Below are positions 17,601 to 26,258 of a stretch of 39,976 nt of DNA, piece after piece. The position numbers and the translations under genes were made by a program. The stretch's first letter is position 1, and every line of letters begins with the position of its first letter. Source of the stretch: Komagataeibacter melaceti (lineage in GTDB: Bacteria; Pseudomonadota; Alphaproteobacteria; Acetobacterales; Acetobacteraceae). Below the pieces are notes generated by a model. It was not told where the DNA came from. It ran no database searches and saw only the letters and a list, made by a program, of their open reading frames with translations. Location: contig NZ_QUWV01000022.1 of NCBI RefSeq assembly GCF_003403295.1, forward strand, positions 1 to 39,976. Direction: 5' to 3'.

Positions 17601-19117
17601 CGGCATTGAGTATTTTGCGTGGATTTTTCCGTTTCTATGGTTTGGGCGCGCGGGATCGCACCGGGTTGAGGCGGTGTCATTTTGAAACGGTGGATGGCTG
17701 CGGCTGGGGTTGCGAGGACGGGGCGCGTTCGGGGGCGATAGCCCCGTCTGTCATGGGCCGGCAGCCTGCATCGAGATGGCGAGACTGCGGAACAGCGCCG
17801 CTTCGGGACAGGCGGCGGCAAACGCGATACGGACACGGGTCGCGGTTTCCAGGATACGCCCGGCGATTTTCAGAAGACGATTTCGTAACGTGGTGAACTC
17901 GGCCGAGGCGAGCGGCTGTGGGGCTGGGATGGCGTCCCGCAGGGTGAGCATCAGCCAGTATGCGGCAGTGTGCAGCACCAGGCGGACCTGGTTGGCCAGT
18001 GGCGATCGACAGCTTGTGCGGTCGGATGCCAGTTGGCCCTTGTGACGCTTGATCAGGTTTTCGGCCTGTCCACGGGCACAGTAGAGGGCACCGTAGAGCC
18101 ATTCGGCGTTGCCGCCTCGCAGGCTGGTGACCACGCAGCGTATGTCGAGCCCCAGCGTCGTGGCTTCGATCCGGGCGGCCACGCGCCGCTGTTGCTTCCA
18201 GGATTTCGCGCCATAACGGATTTCGGCATAGCCGCGCAGGGATTGCGCCCGCGTCTCGGCACGCCGGACGCGGATGTCATCGGCCGAGGGTTCGAGAAGC
18301 CGGTGCAGCACGCTGTTGCCCGGCAGGCCGAAGATGTAATCGACGTCATGCGCCTCGCACCAGGCCATGACTTCGGGACGTCCGTAATGACCATCCCCAC
18401 GAATGGTCAGCCGGGTGTTGGGCCAGTGGCTGCGGATACGGCGGATCAGACGACGCAGGTGACCGCGAATTTCCTGTCCGGACGGGGTCTTGCCCGGGCG
18501 GATGATAATGGCAACCGGCCTCGACGTGGCGGCATCGTAAACATGGATCGGCATAAAGCACCGCTCGTCATGATGCGCGTTGAACAGGGCGAGTTGCTGA
18601 TGACCGTGCACCACATCGACCGTATCGTCGATGTCGAGCGTCACCGCGGCGGGTGGCCGGGCGTAGCTGTCGCACCATGTATCGACCAGGGCATAGGTCA
18701 GGCGAATGACCTCGCGCAAAGTCGGGGCGTTCTCCCAACGCGAGATCGTGGGTTGCGAGCACAGATCCAGACCCGTATCGGGCAGTCGTCCGCAGGCGAG
18801 CTTGAAACCCGGATCGCACCGCAGGTGATCGAGGTCATCGGCGTCCTCGTAGCCGCAGGCAATGGCCAGCATACGGGCGCGCAGAATATCGGCCACGCCG
18901 TGTGTCACCCGTCGCGGATTGCGTGGATCGGCTATGAGCCGGGCGAGGCGATCGGCCATGCCGATCCGCCGCTCGGCGGCAGCCAGCAACAGGACACCAC
19001 CATCCGAGGTGATCCGGCCACCATCAAAATCAGCCGTGATTTTCTTGTGTCGGATGGCTGGAAACAGGAACGGCTGGCTCGTATCGTCGGACATGGCGGG
19101 TGTGGCTCGGCGTGATC
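17600..19117 (-). mobile_element. IS1380-family insertion sequence, 5' end cut by IS66
   Basis: It contains a complete IS1380-family transposase gene. Only 23 bases remain upstream of its start codon before the IS66 end at 19118, too little for the usual end of the element, so its transposase-proximal end seems lost. The left limit (around 17600) is where group II intron-like sequence gives way and is approximate; I could not identify the terminal repeat. Confidence 0.7.
17751..19094 (-). CDS. IS1380-family transposase
   Basis: 447 aa, full length. Typical family order: N-terminal KKITADFDGGRITSDGGVLLL, GYEDADDLDHLRCDPGFKLACGR, QPTISRWEN, the first catalytic Asp in VTLDIDDTVDVVHG, second in TIRGDGHYGRPEVMAW, and the Glu region ARGQAENLIKRHKGQLASDRTSC. 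The founding IS1380 was described from Acetobacter pasteurianus, which fits the host guess. Reading frame intact, promoter region probably lost. Confidence 0.95.
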   Translation of the reverse strand: MSDDTSQPFLFPAIRHKKITADFDGGRITSDGGVLLLAAAERRIGMADRLARLIADPRNPRRVTHGVADILRARMLAIACGYEDADDLDHLRCDPGFKLACGRLPDTGLDLCSQPTISRWENAPTLREVIRLTYALVDTWCDSYARPPAAVTLDIDDTVDVVHGHQQLALFNAHHDERCFMPIHVYDAATSRPVAIIIRPGKTPSGQEIRGHLRRLIRRIRSHWPNTRLTIRGDGHYGRPEVMAWCEAHDVDYIFGLPGNSVLHRLLEPSADDIRVRRAETRAQSLRGYAEIRYGAKSWKQQRRVAARIEATTLGLDIRCVVTSLRGGNAEWLYGALYCARGQAENLIKRHKGQLASDRTSCRSPLANQVRLVLHTAAYWLMLTLRDAIPAPQPLASAEFTTLRNRLLKIAGRILETATRVRIAFAAACPEAALFRSLAISMQAAGP

Positions 19118-19176
19118 GTAAGCTCCCGGCGACTGACGCCTTGCTGAATACTTCTGGTCTGGTTCAGCTATGAAGC

Positions 19177-19665
19177 ATGAGCGATTTAAGAGATAGGGAC
19201 GCGGTACTACCTGCGAGTGTCGCAGGTAGTACCGCAGAGAGGCTCCAAAGGAGCGGTAGAGAGACAGGCGAGCGGGACAGGCTGGCGGACGCCTCGCGGA
19301 TCAAGATCGTTTCGGATCGCCGCCGCTGGCACGCCCCTGAATTTCGCGCGCGAGTGGTCATCGCGTCCTACGAGAGCCGACGCCCAATAAGGGAGGTGGC
19401 TGCACAGTATGGGATCCATCCAAGTCTGGTGTTTCGCTGGCGGCGAGAGGCTCGGGCCAAAGCGCAGGCCAAAGGCGGGACATCGTTCATACCTGTCATG
19501 GTGGCCCCGGTCCCCGAGCCGCCGCCATTGGAGCGTCGGAGAGAACAGGGAACGCTGTCCGGCCAAGCCGTCAGCCTGGTCTTTCCGGACGGTGTGCGGC
19601 TGGAGTTCGACACAGGGCTGTCCGCTGATCGTCTGCGTGAGATTGTGGGCGCACTACGATCATGA
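19177..19665 (+). CDS. tnpA: IS66 accessory protein TnpA
   Basis: 162 aa. The middle has the helix-turn-helix of IS66 TnpA (RRWHAPEFRARVVIASYESRRPIREVAAQYGIHPSLVFRWRREA), and the end VRLEFDTGLSADRLREIVGAL is typical. TnpA is needed for IS66 transposition with TnpB and TnpC. The first about 40 codons are unlike the family and include a perfect hairpin (19201-19235); ATG 19177 is the only ATG before the conserved region, but a non-ATG start further in is possible. Its end overlaps tnpB by ATGA. Confidence 0.88.
   Translation: MSDLRDRDAVLPASVAGSTAERLQRSGRETGERDRLADASRIKIVSDRRRWHAPEFRARVVIASYESRRPIREVAAQYGIHPSLVFRWRREARAKAQAKGGTSFIPVMVAPVPEPPPLERRREQGTLSGQAVSLVFPDGVRLEFDTGLSADRLREIVGALRS
19201..19235. 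repeat. Perfect 16-bp inverted repeat at the start of IS66 tnpA
   Basis: GCGGTACTACCTGCGA at 19201-19216 and its exact complement TCGCAGGTAGTACCGC at 19220-19235 enclose the 3-base loop GTG. In RNA this is a very stable hairpin, falling in codons 9-20 of tnpA as called. There is no T-run after it. Confidence 0.9.
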
Positions 19666-20009
19666 TCCCGCTTCCTTCCACGCTGAGGATATGGCTGGCG
19701 GCCGGTGTAACCGATATGCGCCTGGGGATGCCCGGGCTGGCGTTGAAGGTCCAGGAAGCACTGGGTCGTGACCCTTTCGCGGGTGACGTCTATGCCTTCA
19801 GGGGCCGACGCGGCGACCTGGTGAAACTGATCTGGCACGATGGGATCGGCCTTTCCTTATATGCGAAGCGGATCGAGCGCGGGCATTTCCTGTGGCCTTC
19901 GGCAAAGGACGGAGCGATCCATCTCTCCCCGTCACAATTGACTTGTCTGCTGGAGGGTGTGGATTGGCGCAATCCGCAGAAAACATGGAGACCTGAACTG
20001 GCGGGATAA
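19662..20009 (+). CDS. tnpB: IS66 accessory protein TnpB (Orf2 family)
   Basis: 115 aa, the normal length. Hallmarks: VTDMRLGMPGLALKVQEALGRDPFAGDVYAFRGRRGDLVKLIWHDGIGLSLYAKRIERGHFLWP, nearly the whole family signature. It overlaps tnpA by 4 bases (ATGA at 19662-19665) and is followed 65 bases later by tnpC. Intact. Confidence 0.96.
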   Translation: MIPLPSTLRIWLAAGVTDMRLGMPGLALKVQEALGRDPFAGDVYAFRGRRGDLVKLIWHDGIGLSLYAKRIERGHFLWPSAKDGAIHLSPSQLTCLLEGVDWRNPQKTWRPELAG

Positions 20010-20633
20010 TAAAAACCGCGCCAGGTCAGCATATACTGGTACCCTTTTGAGCGCCCATGTGATCAACTGCCTTCATGACGGGAGACACGGACGACATCAT
20101 CGCCTTGCGCGCAGCACTTGCCGCTGCCGAGGCGCGTGCCCAGGTCGCCGAACTCCGGGCGTCTACTGCCGAAATCCGGGCCACTGATGCAGAAGCGCGC
20201 GCGGCCAGCGCCGAAGCGCAGATTGCCCATCTCAAACATCTTATCGCGCGGATGCGCCAGGACCGTTTCGGCGCCTCGTCGGAGCGGGGGCGCCGCCTGC
20301 TGGCCCAGCTCGAACTCGAACTGGAAGAGCTGGAGACGACACTCGCCGAGGACGCGCCCGAAAATGCGGCGGATCCCGCCGTCCGCGCGACAGCACCCAG
20401 GAGCAACCGGGGGCGCCAGCCCCTGCGTGCCGATCTGCCGCGCGAGCGGGCCGTCATCCCCGCACCGACACAGTGTCCGTGCTGTGGCAGCGATCGTCTG
20501 AGCAAACTGGGGGAGAGCGTCACCGAGACGCTGGAGGTGATCCCGCGCCAGTTCAAGATGGGGTGGACGGCCTCCATGCGGCATCAATGTGCCATGCTGG
20601 GGTCGGAATGACCATTCAGAGGAGACCGCCCGG

Positions 20634-21665
20634 ATGAAAATTACCATGATCGGCCTGGATATCGCCAAGTCCGTTTTTCAGGCGCACGGCACAGATGCAA
20701 ACGGAAAATGTCTTCTCAAGCGAAAGCTCGGGCGCAGTGAGGTTGCCTCATTCTTCGGGAAACTCGAGCGGTGTCAGGTCGTGCTCGAAGCTTGCGGCAC
20801 ATCGCATCATTGGGCGCGCGTCATCCGCGATGCGGGTCATGACGTGAAACTTATTCCGCCGGACATGGTCAAGCCGTTCGTCAAACGTGGCAAGAAAAAC
20901 GACGCTGTTGACGCCGCAGCCATTTGTCTTGCGGCACTCCATCCCGACACGCGCTTCGTCCCGATCAAAAACGAAGAACAGCAAAGCCTGCTCTCGTTAC
21001 ACTCAACGCGCACACTATTGGTCAAACAGCAGACGATGCTGGTCAATGCGTTGCGCGCGCTTGCAGCGGAATTCGGCTTGATCGTGCCGTTGGGAAACAG
21101 TCGCCTGCCCGATCTTCTGGCGAAAATCGAGACATCACCCGATTTGCCCGACGTCATGAAGCAGACTGTCATTTTGCTCTTCGAACAATACGGAAAGTTG
21201 AGTGAAAGCATCGGATGCCTGGAAAGGCGAATCCAGGCGCACGCCAGGCAGGACGAAGATGCCCGTCGTCTTTTGACAATACCCGGCATCGGCCCGATGA
21301 CCGCGTCCTTGATCGTGGCATCTGTCACGGATATCGACACTTTCGAAAGTGCGCGGCACTTCGCGGCCTGGCTTGGACTTGTGCCGCGCCAGCACTCGTC
21401 CGGCGGAAAGGTCCGGCTGGGCAGGATTACGAAAACGGGCAACCGGGAAATAAGGAAGCTGCTCGTTCTGGGGGCGACATCCATGTCCTTCCGCGCGCAG
21501 AAATGGACAAGCGCCGCAGGGGCATGGCTTTGCAAGCTTCTGGAGCGTCGCCCAACACGTCTTGCAACCATCGCACTTGCCAACAAACTGGCCCGGATCG
21601 TCTGGGCTCTCCTGTCGCGCAAAGAGATCTATCGTCCGGCCGGCCGCAATGTCGCTGTAATCTGA
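20634..21665 (+). CDS. IS110-family (IS1111 group) DEDD transposase
   Basis: 343 aa, intact. Acts as an RNA-guided recombinase rather than a DDE enzyme. The N-terminal RuvC-like domain starts ITMIGLDIAKSVFQAHG and includes EACGTSHHW and the KNDAVDAAAI motif (DEDD residues). A coiled coil follows (about 190-225), and the C-terminal domain has LLTIPGIGPMTASLIVASV, FAAWLGLVPRQHSSGGKVRLGRITKTGNREIRKLL, with the catalytic Ser expected in QHSSGGK. ATG 20634 follows AGAGGAGACC. Confidence 0.95.
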   Translation: MKITMIGLDIAKSVFQAHGTDANGKCLLKRKLGRSEVASFFGKLERCQVVLEACGTSHHWARVIRDAGHDVKLIPPDMVKPFVKRGKKNDAVDAAAICLAALHPDTRFVPIKNEEQQSLLSLHSTRTLLVKQQTMLVNALRALAAEFGLIVPLGNSRLPDLLAKIETSPDLPDVMKQTVILLFEQYGKLSESIGCLERRIQAHARQDEDARRLLTIPGIGPMTASLIVASVTDIDTFESARHFAAWLGLVPRQHSSGGKVRLGRITKTGNREIRKLLVLGATSMSFRAQKWTSAAGAWLCKLLERRPTRLATIALANKLARIVWALLSRKEIYRPAGRNVAVI

Positions 21666-21985
21666 CATGCGCTGCCAAGACGATGGATGCCGGGGTTCGC
21701 CCCGGTAGATCCGGCAGAATGCACTGACCAGCGTGATGGGAAGACTGTAATTCAGGAACAGTTCAGGCGATACCGTTGGATGACATGTGCCATCGAGCAC
21801 GTTTTCAAGATTGGTGCCTGACACGCAAGCGCACACCCATAATGGCCAGCGAAAAACGTCGCACAAACAGGCCGGACATAAGGGCGCACCTGACCGGATC
21901 CCCGCATCCTGCGAGCAGCGATGCATTCCACCGAGAAAACAAGATTTAGAGAAACGCAGAGAGATAACAAATGTGATCCATTGCA
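21666..21985 (+). ncRNA. Candidate bridge RNA (seekRNA) of the IS1111-group element
   Basis: Members of this group carry a guide RNA in the non-coding tail after the transposase. Here CAGTTCAGG at 21759-21767 matches the left flank of the insertion site (CAGTTCAAG, 20549-20557) in 8 of 9 bases. TGGATGAC at 21777-21784 is the exact complement of the first 8 bases of the right flank (GTCATCCA, 22008-22015). Two guides about 10 bases apart in this order are what a target-binding loop should look like. ACATAAG at 21876-21882 equals the element's right end (22001-22007) and may belong to the donor loop; the partner guide there is unclear. RNA limits are approximate. Confidence 0.6.
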
Positions 21986-23161
21986 TCGAACCGGCCGTCC
22001 ACATAAGGTCATCCAGACGGTGCGGGAGAAGTTCACCTGCCGGGACTGCGAGAGCATCACCCAGCCACCCGCCCCCTTCCATCCGATCGCGCGCGGACGC
22101 GCCGGCCCATGGCTGCTGTCGACCATCCTGTGCGACAAGTTCCTGCAGCATCTGCCGCTGAACCGCCAGAGCGATGCCTTTGCCCGCGAAGGGATCGATC
22201 TCGACACATCAACGCTGGCCGACTGGGTGGGAGCCTGCACCGCGACGCTGGCCCCCCTGACTACGCTGATCCGGGCGCATGTGCTGGCGGCACAATGCCT
22301 GCACGCGGATGACACCACCGTGCCGGTTCTGGCGAAAGGCCGGACAGTCACCGGACGATTATGGAATTATGTGCGTGATGATGGTCCATTTGGTGGGCCA
22401 GCACCTCCAGCCGTCTGGTTCCGGTATTCCCGGGACCGCAGGGGCGAACATCCCACGGACCATCTCACCGGCTGGACCGGCATTTTGCAGTCAGACGCCT
22501 ATGCGGGTTATAACACTCTGGCGAAACCGGGACGCCAACCCGCGCCGGTTGTCTCCGCCGGATGCTGGGCGCATGGACGCAGGGGACTGTTCAAAATCGC
22601 CGAGAGGGACAAGGCGCCCCTCGCCATAGAGGCAGTAGGCAGGATCGACACCATATTCGAGGCCGAGCGCGCCATCAACGGCACGACCGCGGCGCACCGG
22701 CTAACGGTCCGTCAGGAGAGCATCGCGCCACTGGTTACGGGTCTGTTCGACTGGATGCGGGAGTGTTGCCGGCGCATGTCGACCAAAAATCCCGTTGCCC
22801 ACGCCATGAACTATTTTCTACGGCGTGCCGATACATTCACACGATTCCTCACAGATGGCCGTATCTGTCTGACGAACAATGCAGCAGAACGCGCCCTACG
22901 CGGCATCGCCCTGGGCAGGAAAGCCTGGTTGTTCGCCGGGTCCGATCGTGGCGGAGAGCGCGCCGCCGCCATGTATTCCCTGATCGTCACCGCGCGCCTG
23001 AACGATGTCGATCCCCAGGCATGGCTCGCCGATGTCCTGACACGGATCAATGACATTCCCAATCCACGCCTCCATGAACTCGTGCCCTGGCACTGGAAAG
23101 CCCACCAGCAGGTCCACAATACCATCGCCGCCTGAATACGCCCGCGTCTCTCGCCGGATGG

Positions 23162-24007
23162 TTACGTCTTTCCGGACGAAGCCGGAACAGGGGTTACGCC
23201 GCAAAGAGCCGCGAAGCTTGCCTCGGATTTCAGCCGTTCGGGATTGTCGCCAGCCGTCAGGAGGAGCTGCGCCGCTCCGTTGTGACCAATGGAATTGCGC
23301 TTTACGAGGTCGGGTGCCAATTCCTCGACGATCGTCTTGATCATGAGGTCCAACTCGCCAATTTCGTCATGCAATTCGAGATAACGACGCGCAAGAGACT
23401 TGAGGCTGATCCGATAGGCAGCCTCGAGATCGCGATAAGCAGTGAGGTCAGGCCGGGAAGCTGCGAGCGTGCGGATCAGCTGCATCCGGGTCATCGAGCA
23501 GAGGTGCTCACGAAGAACGTCCGGCGCTGCGACGATCGTATTCTGGATCATCTGTAAAGCGATTTTACGGCCGTTTACAGCGGTTTTCCTGCATGCCCGC
23601 AGGCCTCTGGGCGCTTCCACCATGCCGTCTCTGCGGCGCGGAGTAACAGTTCTCCGGCCTGCAAAAGCGGCGTGGGCGGCGCTTTGGGCATCCAAATCGT
23701 CACTCTTCCCCCGTCGACGACGGTCATGCCGATCGGGCGCCGTGACCTCCAGCACCTCGACCCCGGCGCCTTGCAGATAGCGCAGCAGCCCGGCGCCATA
23801 GCTGCCTGTCGATTCAACCCCGACACGCAGAAGATCGCCCGCCGCGCGCATCCATGCCAGCATCTGTCGATAACCCTGCCGTGTGGCGGGAAAGCTCTGT
23901 GTGCCCAGAACACGATCTTGCTCGTCGACAATGGCCGCAACGTGCAGATCCTTGTGGGTATCGACACCACCAACGACAGTGCGCGCTACTTTTTCGTTTC
24001 CATCCAT
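23162..24007 (-). pseudogene. IS110-family transposase, C-terminally truncated
   Basis: 281 codons survive. The DEDD domain is present (TVVGGVDTHKDLHVAAIV, GVESTGSYGAGLLRYL, KSDDLDAQSAAHAA), as is the middle coil (YRISLKSLARRYLELHDEIGELD) and the start of the second domain (GHNGAAQLLLTAGDNPERLKSEASFAALCGVTPVPASSGKT). The frame then enters the IS66 end at 23165 and stops. It breaks just at the catalytic-Ser region, so it should be inactive. It differs strongly from the IS1111-group enzyme at 20634. Confidence 0.92.
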
Positions 24008-24290
24008 GACCGTTTCCCCGACTGATCGCTGTCAATGGCTCAGCCGCGGTCCGCTGCATGGACAGGACAGTCACGAGACCAGTCAGGTCAGGCCCTTCTC
24101 GGGTCACAAGCAATGGCCGAGGCAAAGCCTCCTCGCGAGGTGCTCCCGAGCGGTCGACAGGTCCAGGGAAAGACACAGCGGTCGATCGGAGTGCGGGTCA
24201 AACCGCTCCGGGCACCTCGCGGCGCCAGTCTACCGTGGTCGATCAGTGTTTGAGACAAACCGTCCGGGAGCTGGCTACCATCTTCTGACT
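23162..24290 (-). mobile_element. IS110-family element, truncated by IS66
   Basis: It starts at about 24290, inside orfB of the IS3 copy B, and runs leftward until the IS66 end at 23165. The region 24008-24290, upstream of the transposase, is 283 bases without a gene; in IS110-group elements this is where the guide RNA is encoded. The right end of the element is missing. Confidence 0.82.
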
Positions 24291-24827
24291 GTCAGTATTG
24301 AAAATTTCCGGGGCGCCATAGCGCGTGAGGGCATCCTGTAGCGCCTCGATACAGAACTCCGCATCCATCGTGTTCGACAGACGCCAGGACAGGACCTTGC
24401 GGGTGAACCAGTCCATGACCGCCACGAGATAGAGAAATCCCCGTTTCATGGGGATATACGTGATATCGGAACACCAGACCTGGTTAGGCCGATCAATGAC
24501 CAGACCCCGCAGCAGATACGGATATTTCCGATGCTCCGGATGGGGCACGGTCATGCGCGGCTTCTGGTAGACCGCCCGCAGGCCCATGATCGCCATGAGC
24601 CGCCGGACCCGCTTGCGGCCGACTTCATATCCCAGGCGGCGCAGATACCATGTCATCTGCCGTGAGCCATAATATGGCGTTTCCAGGAACTGGGCGTCGA
24701 TCAGCCGCATCAACGCCAGATTGGCCTCGCTCTGCGGCACAGGCCGATAGTAGACGCCAGACCGGTTCAGATGCAGCAGCAGGCATTGCCGGACAATGGA
24801 AAGGCGCGGTCGCTGTGGGTCAATCAT
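24291..24827 (-). pseudogene. IS3-family transposase orfB, N-terminal part
   Basis: Starts at 24827 overlapping orfA by 4 bases, the usual frameshift arrangement. It carries the HTH_21 region (LETPYYGSRQMTWYLRRLGYEVGRKRVRRLMAIMGLRA) and the first part of the rve domain (NQVWCSDITYIPMKRGFLYLVAVMDWFTRKVLSWRL). It is cut after NTD by the IS110 insertion; the frame then reads 15 foreign residues to a stop at 24243. Inactive. Confidence 0.92.
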
Positions 24828-25135
24828 CTGCCGCCTCTGATCACGCCCAACCGAGCAGAGGCATCGCGTAAAAAATCCCGTTCCACGAGCAACTCGCCTA
24901 TCTTCGCGTGCAGTTTCTCTACGTCAGCAGGGCTGACCGGGGGCTCGGCCACCGGCTTCCCCGAAAAGGTCGCCGCCATCCCCTCGATCGCCTGCCGTTT
25001 CCACTGGGCGATCATCGTCTGATGCACACCATGTTTCGATGCCAGTTCCGCCAGCGTCAGTTCCCCACGGATCGCTTCCAGGGCAACCCGTGACTTGAAC
25101 TCCGCCGCATACCTCTTGCGCGTAACCTTACCCAT
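24824..25135 (-). CDS. IS3-family orfA (helix-turn-helix protein)
   Basis: 103 aa, intact. N-terminal KRYAAEFKSRVALEAIRGELTLAELASKHGVHQTMIAQWKRQA is the transposase-8 HTH; residues 68-95 (VEKLHAKIGELLVERDFLRDAS) form the leucine-zipper coil. It would normally be joined to orfB by a -1 frameshift, but the orfB here is broken. Confidence 0.94.
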   Translation of the reverse strand: MGKVTRKRYAAEFKSRVALEAIRGELTLAELASKHGVHQTMIAQWKRQAIEGMAATFSGKPVAEPPVSPADVEKLHAKIGELLVERDFLRDASARLGVIRGGR

Positions 25136-25304
25136 AAGACCCGTCCTCTCTCAGGTCGGATTATAGCTTATCGCCCTGTCTGAAAAAATGGGGCCACCTC
25201 TCTTCCCACCAGCCAGCCAGAATCGGGTATCCGACGCATATTCTGTTAGGTAAGGCGACATTTTTCCGCTATAAAGTGACTAGTTTAGTGGTTCGGAGTC
25301 AAGG

Positions 25305-25547
25305 ATGCAGACAGTCAATCTGGTAGAAGCCAAAGCCCATCTCAGTCGTCTGGTTGATCTGGCGAAGGATGGAGAGTCCGTCTGTATTCTTCGTCGCGGC
25401 AAGGTTGTTGCGCAACTTGTCAAGGCGGAGCCGGTACGTAAACCCATTGCCGCGAGTGCTCTTCGCTTGCTGACCAACGCTATGACACCGCAAAAGGAAT
25501 CTGCTGCAGAAACTGTCCGTACCATGCGTGATGAGGCAAGGTATTGA
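25305..25547 (+). CDS. Phd/YefM-family antitoxin
   Basis: 80 aa. TVNLVEAKAHLSRLVDLAKDGESVCILRRGKVVAQLVKAE is the Phd/YefM DNA-binding domain; the C-terminal half (ASALRLLTNAMTPQKESAAETVRTMRDE) is the disordered toxin-neutralising tail. The stop overlaps the toxin start (TTGA), so both are co-translated. A TATAAA at 25271-25276 and an AGTGACTAGTTTAGTG stretch at 25275-25290 are a likely promoter and operator. Confidence 0.93.
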   Translation: MQTVNLVEAKAHLSRLVDLAKDGESVCILRRGKVVAQLVKAEPVRKPIAASALRLLTNAMTPQKESAAETVRTMRDEARY

Positions 25548-25969
25548 GCCTTTATATCGATACATCGGTTCTTGTGGCGGCTCTAACCAATGAAGGAGAA
25601 ACGACCCGAATGCAGGATTGGCTTGGTGCCCAAGCGCCTGAAGATCTTTTTGTCAGTGATTGGGTAGTCACCGAATTCTCTTCTGCCCTGTCGATCAAGC
25701 TGCGCACAGGCCAGATAACTGTCACGGATCGAGCGAACAGTCTGGCCATGTTCACCCGTCTTTGCGCAGAAAGTTTTGGTGTCGTGCCAGTGACCAGTCA
25801 GAACTTCCGGACGGCGGCACGGTTCTCGGATCAGTACACTCTGGGTCTTCGTGCCGGAGATGCCCTCCATCTGGCGGTTTGTGCGGATCATGGCTTAACA
25901 CTGTGCACCCTGGATCGTCGTCTTGCCGAAGCGGGGCCTCAGGTCGGTCTGGCGACAACGCTGATATGA
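25544..25969 (+). CDS. PIN-domain toxin (VapC-like ribonuclease)
   Basis: 141 aa from TTG 25544 overlapping the antitoxin stop. PIN acidic residues are visible: YIDTSVLVAAL (first Asp), VVTEFSSAL (Glu), LRAGDALHLAVC (Asp) and LCTLDRRLAEA (final Asp). VapC toxins cut tRNA or rRNA when the labile antitoxin is lost, giving plasmid maintenance. The pair sits between two IS-rich blocks and is intact. Confidence 0.93.
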   Translation: MSLYIDTSVLVAALTNEGETTRMQDWLGAQAPEDLFVSDWVVTEFSSALSIKLRTGQITVTDRANSLAMFTRLCAESFGVVPVTSQNFRTAARFSDQYTLGLRAGDALHLAVCADHGLTLCTLDRRLAEAGPQVGLATTLI

Positions 25970-26258
25970 TCGATCCTTGACTGAGGACCGTTGGAAAATA
26001 TCGTGAATTGAGGGTTGCGATCACGAGATGGATTATGAACGTGAAGATCCATCTATCTTGTTGTCAGCCACTGCGTCTTGTCATGAGCGTTGCAGATATG
26101 CCTGATCGTTTGTTGGCATAACAAATATTATAGAACGTCTTGTGTTCTAAGATAGAGAGGGTACGATATTTCCCATGAGACGGCAGAACTAATCTCCCCC
26201 GCAGATTTGGAGCGTGTCTGACCATACCCGGCCTCTGGCTGTGTGGTCCAGGATCATC

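Larger units (their letters stand above)
20558..22007 (+). mobile_element. IS110-family element of the IS1111 group
   Basis: Located precisely by the break in tnpC; AAG occurs at both junctions, so limits can slide by 3 bases. Subterminal inverted repeats typical of the IS1111 group are present: GTGGACGGCC at 20563-20572 and GGCCGTCCAC at 21993-22002, each a few bases in from the end. There is no target duplication other than the shared AAG. A 342-base non-coding tail lies between the transposase stop and the right end. Confidence 0.9.
20075..23135 (+). pseudogene. tnpC: IS66 transposase TnpC, interrupted by an IS1111-group element
   Basis: Codons 20075-20557 and 22008-23135 join exactly in frame to about 536 residues. 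The first part has the coiled-coil leader with alanine-rich heptads (about 10-70), the AHLKHLIARMRQDRFGASSERG zinc-related segment and the CPCCGSDRLSKLGES zinc finger, ending ...RQFK. The second resumes VIQTVREKFTCRDCES and carries the DDE core: ADDTTVPVLAKG, SDAYAGYNTL and the C-terminal LTNNAAERALRGIALGRKAWLFAGSDRGGERAA. Inserted between is a 1450-bp IS110-family element. Excision would restore a functional gene. Confidence 0.93.
19118..23165 (+). mobile_element. IS66-family element carrying a nested IS1111-group element
   Basis: The left end GTAAGCTCCCGGCGACTGAC at 19118 matches the reverse of the right end (GTAACCATCCGGCGAGAGAC) at 23165, about three quarters identical. Removing the 1450-bp nested insert leaves about 2.6 kb, the usual IS66 size, with tnpA, tnpB and tnpC in order. 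The 8 bases outside (GCGTGATC on the left, GTCTTTCC on the right) do not match, so the normal 8-bp duplication is absent. The left flank is IS1380, the right flank a truncated IS110. Confidence 0.9.
24291..25200 (-). mobile_element. IS3-family element copy B, 3' half missing
   Basis: Same element type as copies A and C. The outer end (GAGGTGGCCCC read leftward from 25200) and orfA are intact. orfB ends abruptly at 24291 after the codons for FNTD, where the IS110 element begins. In copy A (about 178-195) the same place continues CAGGGGTCG, which shows the original sequence. Confidence 0.9.

Noticed and set aside
21865-21910. Donor-binding loop of the IS1111 bridge RNA
   Set aside because: ACATAAG matches the right end of the element, but I could not find a convincing complement of the left end at the right distance, so no donor loop is claimed.
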